Positions 37,410-46,208 are shown, numbered from the stretch's first letter. The stretch: DNA of 64,000 nt from Acinetobacter sp. CFCC 10889 (GCF_003268395.1 NZ_LQXQ01000003.1:1-64000); one strand, 5' to 3'. Numbers and translations: made by a program. The notes: generated from the sequence alone by a model not told the origin.

Positions 37410-38245
37410 TTACGTACAGCTCGAATCAGATGAATAGTGCGGGCATCTGCTTCAATAATGGTAAATTGCCAAGCCTCAAGTTCAACCACTTGACCTTGTA
37501 AATCACTCACTAAACCAATTTCTTGAAGCAATAGACCGCCCATAGTTTCCACTTCATCATCAGAAAAATCAGCATCTAAAACATTGTTAAAGTGTTCGAT
37601 TGGTGTAAGTGCTTGTACAATCCAAGTATTGGCTGTGTTATGTGAAGGATCAGGGAGAATAAATTGAGCCTCTTCATCGACATTGTCGTGTTCGTCCTCA
37701 ATCTCTCCCACAATTTCTTCTAAAATGTCTTCTAAAGTCACCAAGCCTGCGGTTGAGCCATATTCATCAATCACAATCGCAATATGAGTTTGGGTATTTT
37801 TGAGCATACGTAGCACTTGGTCAGAACGCGCACTTTCGGGTACAAATAAAGGCTGACGCATAATACTGCGCACATCGACTTTAATCGTGCGATCTGTTAA
37901 GTAGGGTAATAGATCTTTGGCAAGTAAAATACCAACAACATTTTCAGGTTGATCCGCTGAAAATACAGGAAAACGAGAATGTGCAGACTCGATCAAAACA
38001 TGCAAAATATCCAACAATTGATCATCTTCTTGTAAGCTGATCATTGCAGTTCGTGGGGTCATGACTTCACGAATTTTTGTTGCAGGAAGGTCTAAAACGC
38101 CTTCTAACATAGCAACGGTATCGGGTTCTAAAAAACGACGTGAATCTTGTACTAATTTTAGCAATTCATCGCGAGTTTCGGGTGCTGTACCTAACCATTT
38201 GCGTAAGCCACGCATTCCCCACGACGTGCCTGATTCCTCGTGCAT
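37406..38245 (-). CDS. corC: CorC/YbeX family CBS-pair protein
   Basis: Cytoplasmic protein with two CBS domains (about 60-185; V-M-T-P-R-T-A-M-I and then I-V-I-D-E-Y-G-S-T-A-G-L-V-T) and a C-terminal CorC/HlyC transport-associated domain. The family is linked to magnesium/cobalt efflux and, for YbeX, to ribosome metabolism. No membrane-spanning region is present, as in YbeX. It is the first gene of the corC-lnt pair, the usual gammaproteobacterial order. Length (279) is normal. Confidence 0.9.
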   Translation of the reverse strand: MHEESGTSWGMRGLRKWLGTAPETRDELLKLVQDSRRFLEPDTVAMLEGVLDLPATKIREVMTPRTAMISLQEDDQLLDILHVLIESAHSRFPVFSADQPENVVGILLAKDLLPYLTDRTIKVDVRSIMRQPLFVPESARSDQVLRMLKNTQTHIAIVIDEYGSTAGLVTLEDILEEIVGEIEDEHDNVDEEAQFILPDPSHNTANTWIVQALTPIEHFNNVLDADFSDDEVETMGGLLLQEIGLVSDLQGQVVELEAWQFTIIEADARTIHLIRAVRK

Positions 38246-38391
38246 GATCTTTCCTAAAGACTCTAAATATCAAATAATCGAATTTTTATCATACCTTAGA
38301 AAATACAGATGTCTATCGAATAAATGCGTTGAAGCGATGAAACTCTGCATGATTTTATGTAGAATTTTATGCAGAATTTATAAGGCTTATT

Positions 38392-38408
38392 CATAAACTG
38401 AGTTTATG
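38392..38408. promoter_or_regulatory. Palindrome between corC and tusA
   Basis: CATAAAC-TGA-GTTTATG, perfect 7-base arms, in the divergent promoter region of corC and tusA. Just upstream, TTTTATGTAGAATTT and TTTTATGCAGAATTT form an imperfect direct repeat. The regulator is unknown. Confidence 0.35.
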
Positions 38409-38436
38409 TTAAAATCGAGTCACTATTTTCCTGATT

Positions 38437-38706
38437 TTGAGAATGAATATGTCTGAACAGTTGCCTACACCGAGCATACAGTTGAATACTCGTGGTTTGC
38501 GTTGTCCTGAACCTGTCATGATGTTGCATCAAGCGATTCGTAAATCCAAATCAGGTGAAATTGTGGAAGTCTTTGCAACGGATAATTCAACTTCTTGGGA
38601 TATTCCAAAATTTTGTATGCACTTAGGGCATGAGTTGTTGTTACAAGAAGAAAAACTCGATGAAAATGGCAATAAAGAGTTTCATTATTTGGTGAAAAAA
38701 GGCTGA
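38437..38706 (+). CDS. tusA: TusA family sulfurtransferase
   Basis: Small sulfur carrier that relays persulfide sulfur, in E. coli from IscS to the TusBCDE-MnmA route of tRNA 2-thiouridine. The active-site C-P-x-P is present (R-G-L-R-C-P-E-P-V-M-M), and 85-89 residues is the family length. Several ATG codons crowd the start (38437, 38443, 38449); the one giving M-S-E-Q-L-P is most TusA-like. It is transcribed towards two lipoprotein genes 62 bases on. Other tus genes are not in the window. Confidence 0.92.
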   Translation: MRMNMSEQLPTPSIQLNTRGLRCPEPVMMLHQAIRKSKSGEIVEVFATDNSTSWDIPKFCMHLGHELLLQEEKLDENGNKEFHYLVKKG

Positions 38707-38768
38707 TTTTATTAAAAAAACTGTGATGGGAAATAAAGCATTTTAAAGCTTGAAAATGAGGCAGTGCA

Positions 38769-39143
38769 ATGCGAGTACAGCAGCTTAGATGTTTTGTTTC
38801 TGCCATTATGTTGAGTATAGTGTTAACGGGTTGTGATCATCAACTACAGTTTGATAAAGCGGTTTTAGCACCCGCTACGTATGGTAAAAGTTATGCTGAA
38901 GTTATTCAAATAGAAGATGTAGAGTTGCTGTATACATTGGTAGGAACAAATTTACCTGATCATTCTGGTTTGAAAATTGATGTTGATGGTAAGTCTGATC
39001 TATTATCTAAAAATACAATTATGATCGATGGAACTCCTAAAATTCGAGGAGATTATGACATTAGAATATATGGTAAATTTAGAGGTGGTGCATTTGGTCA
39101 GGTGATTGACTTTAATAAAACGTATAAATTATATATCCACTAA
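38769..39143 (+). CDS. Predicted lipoprotein, copy A of a tandem pair
   Basis: 124-residue envelope protein with a lipoprotein signal ending in L-T-G-C (Cys18-20 region), so it is expected to be lipidated and anchored to a membrane. The mature part is beta-rich and short, with K-S-Y-A-E-V-I-Q, an H-S-G-L-K-I block and a final K-F-R-G-G-A-F-G. Order and spacing of these blocks are echoed in the next gene, 15 bases downstream (Y-A-E-I-Q-M; D-S-G-L-T-I; I-D-G-T-P/I-T-G-I-P), so the two look like a duplication. No characterised family is recognised; an Ig-like fold is likely from the pattern. Confidence 0.7.
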   Translation: MRVQQLRCFVSAIMLSIVLTGCDHQLQFDKAVLAPATYGKSYAEVIQIEDVELLYTLVGTNLPDHSGLKIDVDGKSDLLSKNTIMIDGTPKIRGDYDIRIYGKFRGGAFGQVIDFNKTYKLYIH

Positions 39144-39158
39144 AACTGAAAAATTAAA

Positions 39159-39512
39159 ATGAAAGCTTTCTCTTTATTTTGCTTGATTGCATTGTCAGCT
39201 TGTTCTTACTTTTATGATGATATTTTTATCACAAAAAACTTACCTAAAGCAAAGCTACATCAAAAATATTACGCAGAAATTCAAATGAAAGAGCAAGCCA
39301 TTATAGAAGATAAGTTTTCTATTGAAACGGATCTGAATAAAGACAGTGGTTTAACCATTTTAGCCAATCAGGGCACAACTTTTGCGCATTCAACGACTGT
39401 AATTACAGGTATTCCTCAGCGAACAGGTAAATACAAGATTCAAATTTCAGGTGTTGCACGTAGTGGATTGGAAAAGTTCGATAAAGAATTTATTTTAATT
39501 GTAGAAGAATAA
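39159..39512 (+). CDS. Predicted lipoprotein, copy B of a tandem pair
   Basis: 117 residues with a compact lipobox L-S-A-C (Cys15). The mature domain repeats the plan of the preceding gene: a Y-A-E-I-Q strand, D-S-G-L-T-I, I-T-G-I-P, then a G-K-Y-K-I-Q-I-S-G strand with R-S-G-L close by. Spacing of 15 bases between the two implies one transcript. A terminator follows directly. Function unknown; periplasm-facing small binding proteins of this size often act in envelope upkeep, but that is speculation. Confidence 0.7.
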   Translation: MKAFSLFCLIALSACSYFYDDIFITKNLPKAKLHQKYYAEIQMKEQAIIEDKFSIETDLNKDSGLTILANQGTTFAHSTTVITGIPQRTGKYKIQISGVARSGLEKFDKEFILIVEE

Positions 39513-39518
39513 TTAAAA

Positions 39519-39548
39519 AATAAACCCGCACTTGGCGGGTTTATTTTC
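39519..39548 (+). terminator. Bidirectional terminator
   Basis: AATAAACCCGC pairs with GCGGGTTTATT across a 5-base loop and is followed by TTC. It stands between the lipoprotein pair and the converging ETF-QO gene, with A/T tracts on both sides. Confidence 0.85.
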
Positions 39549-39560
39549 ATCTCAAACGAG

Positions 39561-39635
39561 ATTACATGTTAGGGTATGAGCTTGCGCAAGAACTATCCAA
39601 ATTACATATTTGGATACTAATTACATGTTAGGGTA
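39561..39635. repeat. 16-base direct repeat copying the end of the ETF-QO gene
   Basis: ATTACATGTTAGGGTA occurs at 39561-39576 and again at 39620-39635. The second copy contains the last codons of the ETF-QO gene (Y-P-N-M-stop on the minus strand). The first lies 44 bases beyond the stop. It looks like a fossil of a small duplication at the gene end. Confidence 0.6.
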
Positions 39636-41333
39636 ATTAGGACCACCGCCACCCTCAGGTGTTACCCAAGTGATGTTTTGTGATGGGTCTTTAATATCGC
39701 AAGTCTTACAATGTACACAGTTCGCTGCGTTGATTTGGAAGCGTTTAGAACCATCATCATTTTCCATGATTTCATAAACACCTGCAGGGCAGTAACGCTG
39801 AGCAGGCTCATCCCATTTTGGTAAGTTTACGTTTACAGGAATAGATGCATCCGTCAGTTTCAAATGTGCTGGCTGATTTTCTTCATGTACAGTATTAGAC
39901 ACAAACACCGAAGATAAACGGTCAAATGTTAATTTGCCATCTGGTTTTGGATAGTCTGGTTTAAATGTTGCAGCATCTACCGTTTTTAACGCACTGAAAT
40001 CAGGAATTAAATCATGTAAAGTAAATGGCACTTGGAAAATGTTTTGGTCGATGAAGTTAAATGCACCACCGATCCATTGACCAAATTTATGCATTGCTGG
40101 ACCAAAGTTACGTGAACGATGTAACTCTTCTTTTAACCAACTGTTGTTAAATTTGTCAGTATATGAAGTGAGTTCTTTAGCAAAGAAATCTTCGCCTTCA
40201 ACGACACGAGCATAACCTAACTCACCACCTTTCGCCACGCCTGCTTGGATTGCCTCAAATACAGCTTCACCACATAACATGCCTGATTTCATTGCAGTAT
40301 GTGAGCCTTTGATTTTTGCAAAGTTTAAGAAGCCTGCATCATCACCAATCAAACAACCGCCTGGGAAAGTCAGTTTTGGTAAGGCATTAATACCGCCTTT
40401 GGTAATCGCACGTGCACCATAAGAAATACGCTTACCACCTTCAAGATATTGCTTGATCAATGGATGGGTTTTCCAGCGTTGCATTTCGGCAAATGGATAC
40501 ATATTTGGATTTTGATAAGATAAATCAACGATGAGACCCAAAGTCACTTGATTATTTTCAGCGTGATATAACCACCAACCACCTGAAGAACCTGTTTCAT
40601 TGAGCGGCCAACCTGTACCATGCATCACCAAACCAGGTTTATGTTTTGCAGGGTCGATTTCCCAAAGTTCTTTAATACCAATACCGTAATGCTGTGGATC
40701 AGCATCTTTGTCCAAATCGAATTTAGCCAATAAGCGTTTGCCCAAATGACCACGGCAACCTTCAGCAAAAATTGTATATTTTGCATGTAACTCATAACCA
40801 GGGGTAAAGTTATGTGTCGGTTCGCCATCTTTACCAATACCCATATCACCAGTTTGGATGCCTTTTACAGAACCATCTGCATGATACAAAATTTCAGATG
40901 CAGCAAAGCCAGGGAAAATAGAAACTTCTAATTCTTCAGCTTTAGTGCCTAACCAACGAACAACATTGCCTAAAGAAACAACATAGTTGCCTTCATTGTG
41001 CATGGTTTTTGGCACCATCCAATGAGGTGCTTTTTGTGAACTTGTTGCGGAAAGCGTGAAGTAAGTTTGATCTTCAGTCACTGGCACATTTAAAGGTGCA
41101 CCTTCTTCTTTCCAGTTTGGGAAAAGTTCATTGATTGCACGAGGTTCAAGTACAGCACCAGATAAGATATGCGCACCAACTTCAGAGCCTTTTTCAACCA
41201 CACAGACGCTAAGGTCTGGAAGATTGTTTTCAATAGCCAGTTGACGAATTTTAATCGCAGCAGAAAGACCCGCAGGACCTGCGCCTACGATCACTACGTC
41301 AAACTCCATCGATTCACGTTCGATGTGTTCCAT
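39621..41333 (-). CDS. etfD: Electron transfer flavoprotein-ubiquinone oxidoreductase
   Basis: Inner-membrane-bound enzyme that passes electrons from ETF to ubiquinone, joining fatty-acid and amino-acid oxidation to respiration. An N-terminal FAD motif (V-I-V-G-A-G-P-A-G-L-S-A-A) and a C-terminal 4Fe-4S cluster site (C-P-A-G-V-Y-E, then C-V-H-C-K-T-C-D) are both complete over 570 residues. A GAGGAGT site precedes the ATG. It fits well with the acyl-CoA dehydrogenase near the end of the window, which would feed ETF. Monocistronic. Confidence 0.97.
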   Translation of the reverse strand: MEHIERESMEFDVVIVGAGPAGLSAAIKIRQLAIENNLPDLSVCVVEKGSEVGAHILSGAVLEPRAINELFPNWKEEGAPLNVPVTEDQTYFTLSATSSQKAPHWMVPKTMHNEGNYVVSLGNVVRWLGTKAEELEVSIFPGFAASEILYHADGSVKGIQTGDMGIGKDGEPTHNFTPGYELHAKYTIFAEGCRGHLGKRLLAKFDLDKDADPQHYGIGIKELWEIDPAKHKPGLVMHGTGWPLNETGSSGGWWLYHAENNQVTLGLIVDLSYQNPNMYPFAEMQRWKTHPLIKQYLEGGKRISYGARAITKGGINALPKLTFPGGCLIGDDAGFLNFAKIKGSHTAMKSGMLCGEAVFEAIQAGVAKGGELGYARVVEGEDFFAKELTSYTDKFNNSWLKEELHRSRNFGPAMHKFGQWIGGAFNFIDQNIFQVPFTLHDLIPDFSALKTVDAATFKPDYPKPDGKLTFDRLSSVFVSNTVHEENQPAHLKLTDASIPVNVNLPKWDEPAQRYCPAGVYEIMENDDGSKRFQINAANCVHCKTCDIKDPSQNITWVTPEGGGGPNYPNM

Positions 41334-41546
41334 GTAGGACTCCTCATATTTCTAAGGGTGGCAACCGTATATATTTATTGAATATTACGTTTAAAACAAT
41401 AAATCGGTGCTGCCGTGAGTGTTCTAAAATTTTGTGATACGAATTAACGCTCGTATCGATAATATATTTTGCGCTAGTATAGTTTCAAACCTTGATCTAG
41501 CCAATTGGCTGAGTCGTTTTATTTTTTAGTCAGCAAGGCATAAACC

Positions 41547-42158
41547 ATGGTAAATCAAAATAATTCAACGTCAGATCGGAATAAATCACGAGCTTCTGAT
41601 GATAAAAACTTAATGAGCATTGCACAATACCTAAAAGTTGCACAGTTGGGTCACAAAAGGTCAATACCACCTTTGGAGCAGTGGCAACCAAAGCATTGCG
41701 GCAAAATGGATTTGCGTATAAAAGCCAATGGAGAATGGTGGCACGAAGGTCAATTGATTCGCCGAAAAGCCCTATTAGACCTTTTTAGTCGTGTGCTGTG
41801 GAAAGAAAGTGGAAAATTCTACTTAAAAACACCTGTAGAGCAGATTGAAATTGAGGTAGAGGATGAGCCGCTGTTGGTCAATGAGGTTGAGCAGGTTGAG
41901 ATTGAGCAAAAAAAATATCTACAACTGACGACAACCAATCAAGATGTCATTATTGTGGATCAAGAACATCTGATTTTTATGCGGGAATTTGAGGGTGAAG
42001 TACGACCTTATGTGCATGTGCGTTTTGGAATAAATGCTTTAATTCAGCGAGCTGCATTTTTTCATTTGATTGAATATGGTGAATTGTTTGAAAATGCACA
42101 AGGCGATACCATTTTATCGTTAACAAGTGGTGATTTGCACTTGCAATTAGGCACTTGA
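41547..42158 (+). CDS. DUF1285 domain protein
   Basis: 203-residue soluble protein with the DUF1285 hallmark P-P-L-E-Q-W-Q-P, then D-L-R-I-K-A-N-G-E-W-W-H-E-G, then L-I-R-R-K-A-L-L-D-L-F-S-R-V-L and Y-L-K-T-P-V-E. Two tandem barrel-like domains are known for the family, with no established function. The first about 30 residues are polar and probably disordered. It lies 39 bases upstream of murI on the same strand, so the two may share a transcript. Confidence 0.85.
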   Translation: MVNQNNSTSDRNKSRASDDKNLMSIAQYLKVAQLGHKRSIPPLEQWQPKHCGKMDLRIKANGEWWHEGQLIRRKALLDLFSRVLWKESGKFYLKTPVEQIEIEVEDEPLLVNEVEQVEIEQKKYLQLTTTNQDVIIVDQEHLIFMREFEGEVRPYVHVRFGINALIQRAAFFHLIEYGELFENAQGDTILSLTSGDLHLQLGT

Positions 42159-42197
42159 GGTTTAAGCTTTGCTAATTATTGTTGACTCATATAAATA

Positions 42198-43073
42198 GTG
42201 GATCAAATGAGCGCCATTCTTCCTTTATATCCTTTAGAAAATCCTATGCCTAAAGCATCTGCAGATGCACCTATTGGTATTTTTGATTCGGGTGTAGGTG
42301 GGCTTTCTGTGGCTCAGGAGATTGCAAACTATTTACCAAATGAACGGATCATTTATTTTGCAGATACGGCACATGTACCTTATGGTGCACGAGATGATCA
42401 AAATATTCGTGAGTTGACCGCACATGCAATCGAATGGCTCTATCGACAGGGCTGTAAAATTGCTGTGGTTGCATGCAATACAGCTTCAGCATTTAGTTTG
42501 GACTTTTTACGTGAGCATTATGGTGAAAGCTTTCCAATTGTTGGTTTAGTACCCGCATTAAAACCTGCTGTTTTACAAACGAAAAATAAAGTTGTTGCTG
42601 TTTTAGCAACACCTGCAACATTTCGTGGACAGTTGATCAAAGATGTGGTGCATCGTTTTGCTGAGCCTTCAGGTGTTGAGGTTATTACGGTAACCTGTTT
42701 AGATTTAGTTCCTTTTGTTGAAGCAGGTTTGCAAAGTAGTGATGCTTGCAAAGAGGCATTAAGAAAGGTTTTGGATCCCGTAGTTGCAAGACATGCTGAT
42801 TACTTGGTTTTAGGGTGTACTCATTATCCATTTTTAAAAGAGACGATTCAGGGGATATATACAGATCAACTTACCTTAGTTGATTCTGGTTTTGCAGTAG
42901 CTCGACAAACTGCACGAATTTTAATTAAAAATGGGTTATTATTAGAGACAGCACGAGGACAAGAAATACAATTAAATTTTTATGCCAGTGGTCATAATGC
43001 GCATGCTTTAGAACCTGTCTTAAAACATTTAATTCAAGGAAAAATGTCATGGTCAATCCATGATGTTATTTGA
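42198..43073 (+). CDS. murI: Glutamate racemase
   Basis: Makes D-glutamate for peptidoglycan. The two catalytic cysteines are in place: Cys93 (V-V-A-C-N-T-A) and Cys207 (L-G-C-T-H-Y-P), with the N-terminal I-G-I-F-D-S-G-V-G-G-L. Counting is from the ATG at 42207 or the in-frame start at 42198; M-P-K-A (42246) is a third option. Length suits the family. The downstream 140 bases are A/T-rich with a weak AAAATTA/TAATTTT stem. Confidence 0.95.
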   Translation: MDQMSAILPLYPLENPMPKASADAPIGIFDSGVGGLSVAQEIANYLPNERIIYFADTAHVPYGARDDQNIRELTAHAIEWLYRQGCKIAVVACNTASAFSLDFLREHYGESFPIVGLVPALKPAVLQTKNKVVAVLATPATFRGQLIKDVVHRFAEPSGVEVITVTCLDLVPFVEAGLQSSDACKEALRKVLDPVVARHADYLVLGCTHYPFLKETIQGIYTDQLTLVDSGFAVARQTARILIKNGLLLETARGQEIQLNFYASGHNAHALEPVLKHLIQGKMSWSIHDVI

Positions 43074-43216
43074 TAGACTGTAATAATCAGTCCAACATAT
43101 AAAATTAAAAAATTTTAATTTTATTGATTTATATTTATAAGTGTAGGGCATATAACTTCGTGATTTGTTTGGGGCAGATCGATATTTAAGCTATATGAGA
43201 AGGATGGGTTAAACCT

Positions 43217-44233
43217 ATGCTCGACAAACGTTATCAAGTGTTTATTACAACGTCTGGCAAAGAAATGCAGCCAGAACGAATGATCGTGTCACAAACACTC
43301 ATCGGCATGGGATTTTTTTCATGGGGTCTCGAACAACGTACACCTTTAAGTACTGCGTTTGCACGCCGCCAAATTGATGATTGTGATTATGTTCTATTGC
43401 TTTTAGGTAGCCAGTACGGTGAACAATCCGTTTCTGGGGTGAGCTATATGCATTTAGAATATATCTACGCCGTAACCAAACAAAAACCGATCATTGTTTT
43501 TTTGCATGAAACACCCGAGTTACGAGAGGATGTGTTACAAGAATCTCGTGCAGAATTAAAAGAAAAATTCTATGAGTTTCGTAACCAGTTACAAAGAGAA
43601 GTAGAGCAAGTTATTACTTATCGAACTTTAAGGGATTTAGAGCTAAGCGTCCGTTCTTATATGCCACAGATGTTAGAGCGTTATCCTGTTGTGGGATGGG
43701 TACGTCCACAAAATATTCAAGTTTTACAAGATGAAATTGACCGTTTAAAAACGCAACTGGCGCAAGTGAAACATACGCAAGCACCCAAAGAAACAGATCC
43801 ATTTTTGACTTTACCAAAAGTATCTATTCATGATGTCTTTAATTTTGATTATCGTGTGCATGCCTATCAAGATGGTAATTTTAAAGAAATGAACCCGATC
43901 CGTGAAATGACATGGATTGAAATTTTAAAAGTATTATCGGTTGAGTTTAGAGAAACAACGCTTGAAGATAGTTTCTCAAAAGTACTGAATGAATACCTCA
44001 ATAAATCTGGTTTGGCAGATGTACAAGTATTTATGCCTAGAGCGCATGCTGTTGCGAGGGCGCAAATTAATGTACGAGCATTACACACGATTAAGCAGCA
44101 AATGCGCCAAAATGATTGGATTGCACCGATTGGGCGAGATGATCGTCAGCGTATGTTATGGCAAATTACGATGAAAGGTTTGAGGCTGTTAGAAAGCTCG
44201 CAAATTTTGGGTACACGTCCTTTGAGTATTTAA
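43217..44233 (+). CDS. DUF4062 (TIR-like) N-terminal domain protein
   Basis: 338 residues. The first about 95 form a DUF4062 domain (Y-Q-V-F-I-T-T-S, D-D-C-D-Y-V-L-L-L-L-G-S-Q-Y-G, then H-L-E-Y-I-Y-A-V), a Rossmann-type fold related to TIR domains and often seen in signalling or defence proteins. Then comes a coiled segment (about 150-190), and a C-terminal domain (about 205-335) rich in helices with a D-D-R-Q-R-M-L-W-Q-I-T-M-K-G-L-R-L-L ending typical of a winged helix. It sits between murI and hemH with no effector or partner gene, so a housekeeping role is as likely as defence. Confidence 0.8.
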   Translation: MLDKRYQVFITTSGKEMQPERMIVSQTLIGMGFFSWGLEQRTPLSTAFARRQIDDCDYVLLLLGSQYGEQSVSGVSYMHLEYIYAVTKQKPIIVFLHETPELREDVLQESRAELKEKFYEFRNQLQREVEQVITYRTLRDLELSVRSYMPQMLERYPVVGWVRPQNIQVLQDEIDRLKTQLAQVKHTQAPKETDPFLTLPKVSIHDVFNFDYRVHAYQDGNFKEMNPIREMTWIEILKVLSVEFRETTLEDSFSKVLNEYLNKSGLADVQVFMPRAHAVARAQINVRALHTIKQQMRQNDWIAPIGRDDRQRMLWQITMKGLRLLESSQILGTRPLSI

Positions 44234-44245
44234 ATTAAAGGACAT

Positions 44246-45316
44246 TTGCTTCAATATTCGGTAATGTATAGTGAAGTCAATCAATTTGAAAATAGAATGA
44301 AGTTCGCAAAACCCAAAGTTTTAGTGATTATTGCAAATTTAGGTACGCCAGATGCACCAACTGAGGCTGCGGTACGGCGTTTTCTAAAACAATTTTTGTC
44401 TGATGGGCGTGTAATTGAAATTCCAAAATTTATTTGGCAAATTATTTTACATGCTTTTGTTTTACCATTTCGTCCGAAGCGAGTTGCTCATGCTTATGCG
44501 CAAGTATGGCTAAAAGACTCTCCTATGCGAGAAATTTTGTTACAACAAACAGCTGTGTTAAAGCAAAAATTGGTAACACAAAATCCAGCGCTTGAGCTAC
44601 AGGTTGTCCCTGCAATGACCTATGGTCATCCAGGTATTCAGCAAGTATTAAAAGATGCAGCACAACAATATGATCAAATCATTTTATTGCCACTTTTCCC
44701 TCAGTATTCAGCGACTTCGACAGCACCACTCTATGATGCTCTTGCAAAATGGGTACTGACACAGAGAAATTTACCTGCATTAACGATTATTCGTGATTAT
44801 TATCAGCATCCTTTGTATATTCAGGCTTTGGCAGACAGTGTTATTAGATTTCAGCAACAACATGGACAAGCTGAAAAACTATTGATGTCTTTTCATGGGA
44901 TTCCACAGCCTTATGCAGATAAAGGTGATCCTTATGCAGATCGTTGTCGTATTACTGCGCTTAAGGTAGCTCAAGCTTTAGGATTAAAGGATGATCAATG
45001 GGCGATAAGCTTCCAATCACGTTTTGGTAAGCAAGAATGGGTCAAGCCTTATACAGATCAAATCTTACAAGATTGGGCAGCTCAAGGTGTTAAGTCTGTA
45101 CAGATCATGAGCCCTGCTTTTTCAGCAGATTGCTTGGAAACTTTAGAAGAATTGGCATTACAAAATGCAGAACTGTTTTTACAAGCAGGCGGACAGTCTT
45201 ATAAATACATTCCTGCACTAAATAATGATACTTTGCATATCGAATTACTTGCCCAATTATTACAGGCAAATTTAGATCCACTTAGCACAACATTTTCTAC
45301 ATTTGAGTCAATTTGA
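44246..45316 (+). CDS. hemH: Ferrochelatase
   Basis: Inserts iron into protoporphyrin IX, the last step of haem synthesis, at the membrane. The core reads L-G-T-P-D-A-P-T near the N-terminus, Q-Y-S-A-T-S-T in the middle and the catalytic histidine region M-S-F-H-G-I-P, with Y-A-D-R-C and a C-terminal E-T-L-E-E-L. The start is uncertain: TTG 44246 follows AAAGGA, ATG 44264 and ATG 44297 (M-K-F-A-K-P-K) are alternatives, and most relatives begin close to the last. It is 12 bases after the DUF4062 gene and 9 before the MBL gene. Confidence 0.93.
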   Translation: MLQYSVMYSEVNQFENRMKFAKPKVLVIIANLGTPDAPTEAAVRRFLKQFLSDGRVIEIPKFIWQIILHAFVLPFRPKRVAHAYAQVWLKDSPMREILLQQTAVLKQKLVTQNPALELQVVPAMTYGHPGIQQVLKDAAQQYDQIILLPLFPQYSATSTAPLYDALAKWVLTQRNLPALTIIRDYYQHPLYIQALADSVIRFQQQHGQAEKLLMSFHGIPQPYADKGDPYADRCRITALKVAQALGLKDDQWAISFQSRFGKQEWVKPYTDQILQDWAAQGVKSVQIMSPAFSADCLETLEELALQNAELFLQAGGQSYKYIPALNNDTLHIELLAQLLQANLDPLSTTFSTFESI

Positions 45317-45325
45317 GGAAAAAAC

Positions 45326-45970
45326 ATGTTACAAGTTAAAATTGTACCCGTCACTGCATTTGCTCAAAACTGCTCGATTGTGTGGGATTCTGAATCCAAA
45401 GAAGCTGTATTAATTGATGCAGGTGGTGATGCTGAAAAGCTTAAACAAGAAGTGGAAAGCTTGGGATTAACAGTCAAAGCATTGTGGTTAACGCACGGGC
45501 ACTTAGACCATGCAGGCGCTGTAGGCGCTTTAGTTAAAGAGTGGAATATTCCTGTGATTGGTCCGCACAAAGAAGATGCTTTTTGGTTGGATATGATTCA
45601 AGAAGTATCAGCTCGTTATGGTTTCCCAATTCCTGAGCCTGTAAAAGTTGATCAATGGCTAGAAGGCGGTGAAGTGCTTAAATTAGGTGAAGAGGAATTT
45701 GAAGTTCGTTTTGCGCCAGGTCATACGCCAGGTCATGTGATTTTTTATAATGCAAAATATGGTGTGCTGTGGACTGGAGATGTTTTATTTAAAGGTTCAA
45801 TTGGACGGACAGATTTTCCTAGAGGTAATCATCAACAGTTGTTAGATTCAATTCAGCGTGAATGTTTTAGTTTGCCTGATGAAACACAGTTCATCTCTGG
45901 GCATGGACCGATGAGTACCATTGGTTTTGAAAAGCAACATAATCCATTTGTGGCAAGTAAAGCAGGTTAA
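45326..45970 (+). CDS. MBL-fold metallo-hydrolase (YcbL/GloB-like)
   Basis: Cytoplasmic metallo-beta-lactamase-fold hydrolase, probably a thioester hydrolase of the glyoxalase II-like type. The metal motif T-H-G-H-L-D-H-A-G is at about 55-63; further ligands are the His in P-G-H-T-P-G-H, the Asp in W-T-G-D-V and the His in S-G-H-G-P near the end. The 214 residues lack the C-terminal helical domain of true GloB, as in YcbL. It follows hemH by 9 bases, so the genes are probably co-transcribed, then a strong hairpin. Confidence 0.9.
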   Translation: MLQVKIVPVTAFAQNCSIVWDSESKEAVLIDAGGDAEKLKQEVESLGLTVKALWLTHGHLDHAGAVGALVKEWNIPVIGPHKEDAFWLDMIQEVSARYGFPIPEPVKVDQWLEGGEVLKLGEEEFEVRFAPGHTPGHVIFYNAKYGVLWTGDVLFKGSIGRTDFPRGNHQQLLDSIQRECFSLPDETQFISGHGPMSTIGFEKQHNPFVASKAG

Positions 45971-45988
45971 GTCTTTTATTTGCAAGAA

Positions 45989-46024
45989 AAAGCTTTATTC
46001 GATTTGGTGAATAAAGCTTTTATC
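45989..46024 (+). terminator. Bidirectional terminator
   Basis: AAAGCTTTATTC pairs with GAATAAAGCTTT (12 bp, 8-base loop) and is followed by TATC; on the minus strand the tail is TTCTTG. It separates the MBL gene from a converging small gene. Confidence 0.8.
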
Positions 46025-46031
46025 ATGTTGC

Positions 46032-46208
46032 TTATTCAAAAGGATTTGAAAATCTTTTACGGATTTCTAGACCTACTAAAATAGTAGCAATGATAAACAA
46101 CAAGGCGATGACAAAGAAAAGACCATCGGAAGCGTAAAAGCCGAGGACGATAAAAAGTAAACTTAAAATAACTAAAATGATAAAAATAACTTTTAATACG
46201 AAATGCAT
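46032..46208 (-). CDS. Small membrane protein (58 aa)
   Basis: Two hydrophobic helices fill almost the whole product: M-H-F-V-L-K-V-I-F-I-I-L-V-I-L-S-L-L and then F-F-V-I-A-L-L-F-I-I-A-T-I-L-V-G, with a basic end (R-K-R-F). A GAGA-type ribosome binding site stands 8 bases upstream and a terminator lies just past the stop, so a real gene is likely. No family is recognised. Function unknown. Confidence 0.7.
   Translation of the reverse strand: MHFVLKVIFIILVILSLLFIVLGFYASDGLFFVIALLFIIATILVGLEIRKRFSNPFE

Noticed and set aside
43080..43216. Promoter or terminator structure in the murI-DUF4062 gap
   Set aside because: Only a very A/T-rich weak stem is seen, which is expected by chance at this composition.
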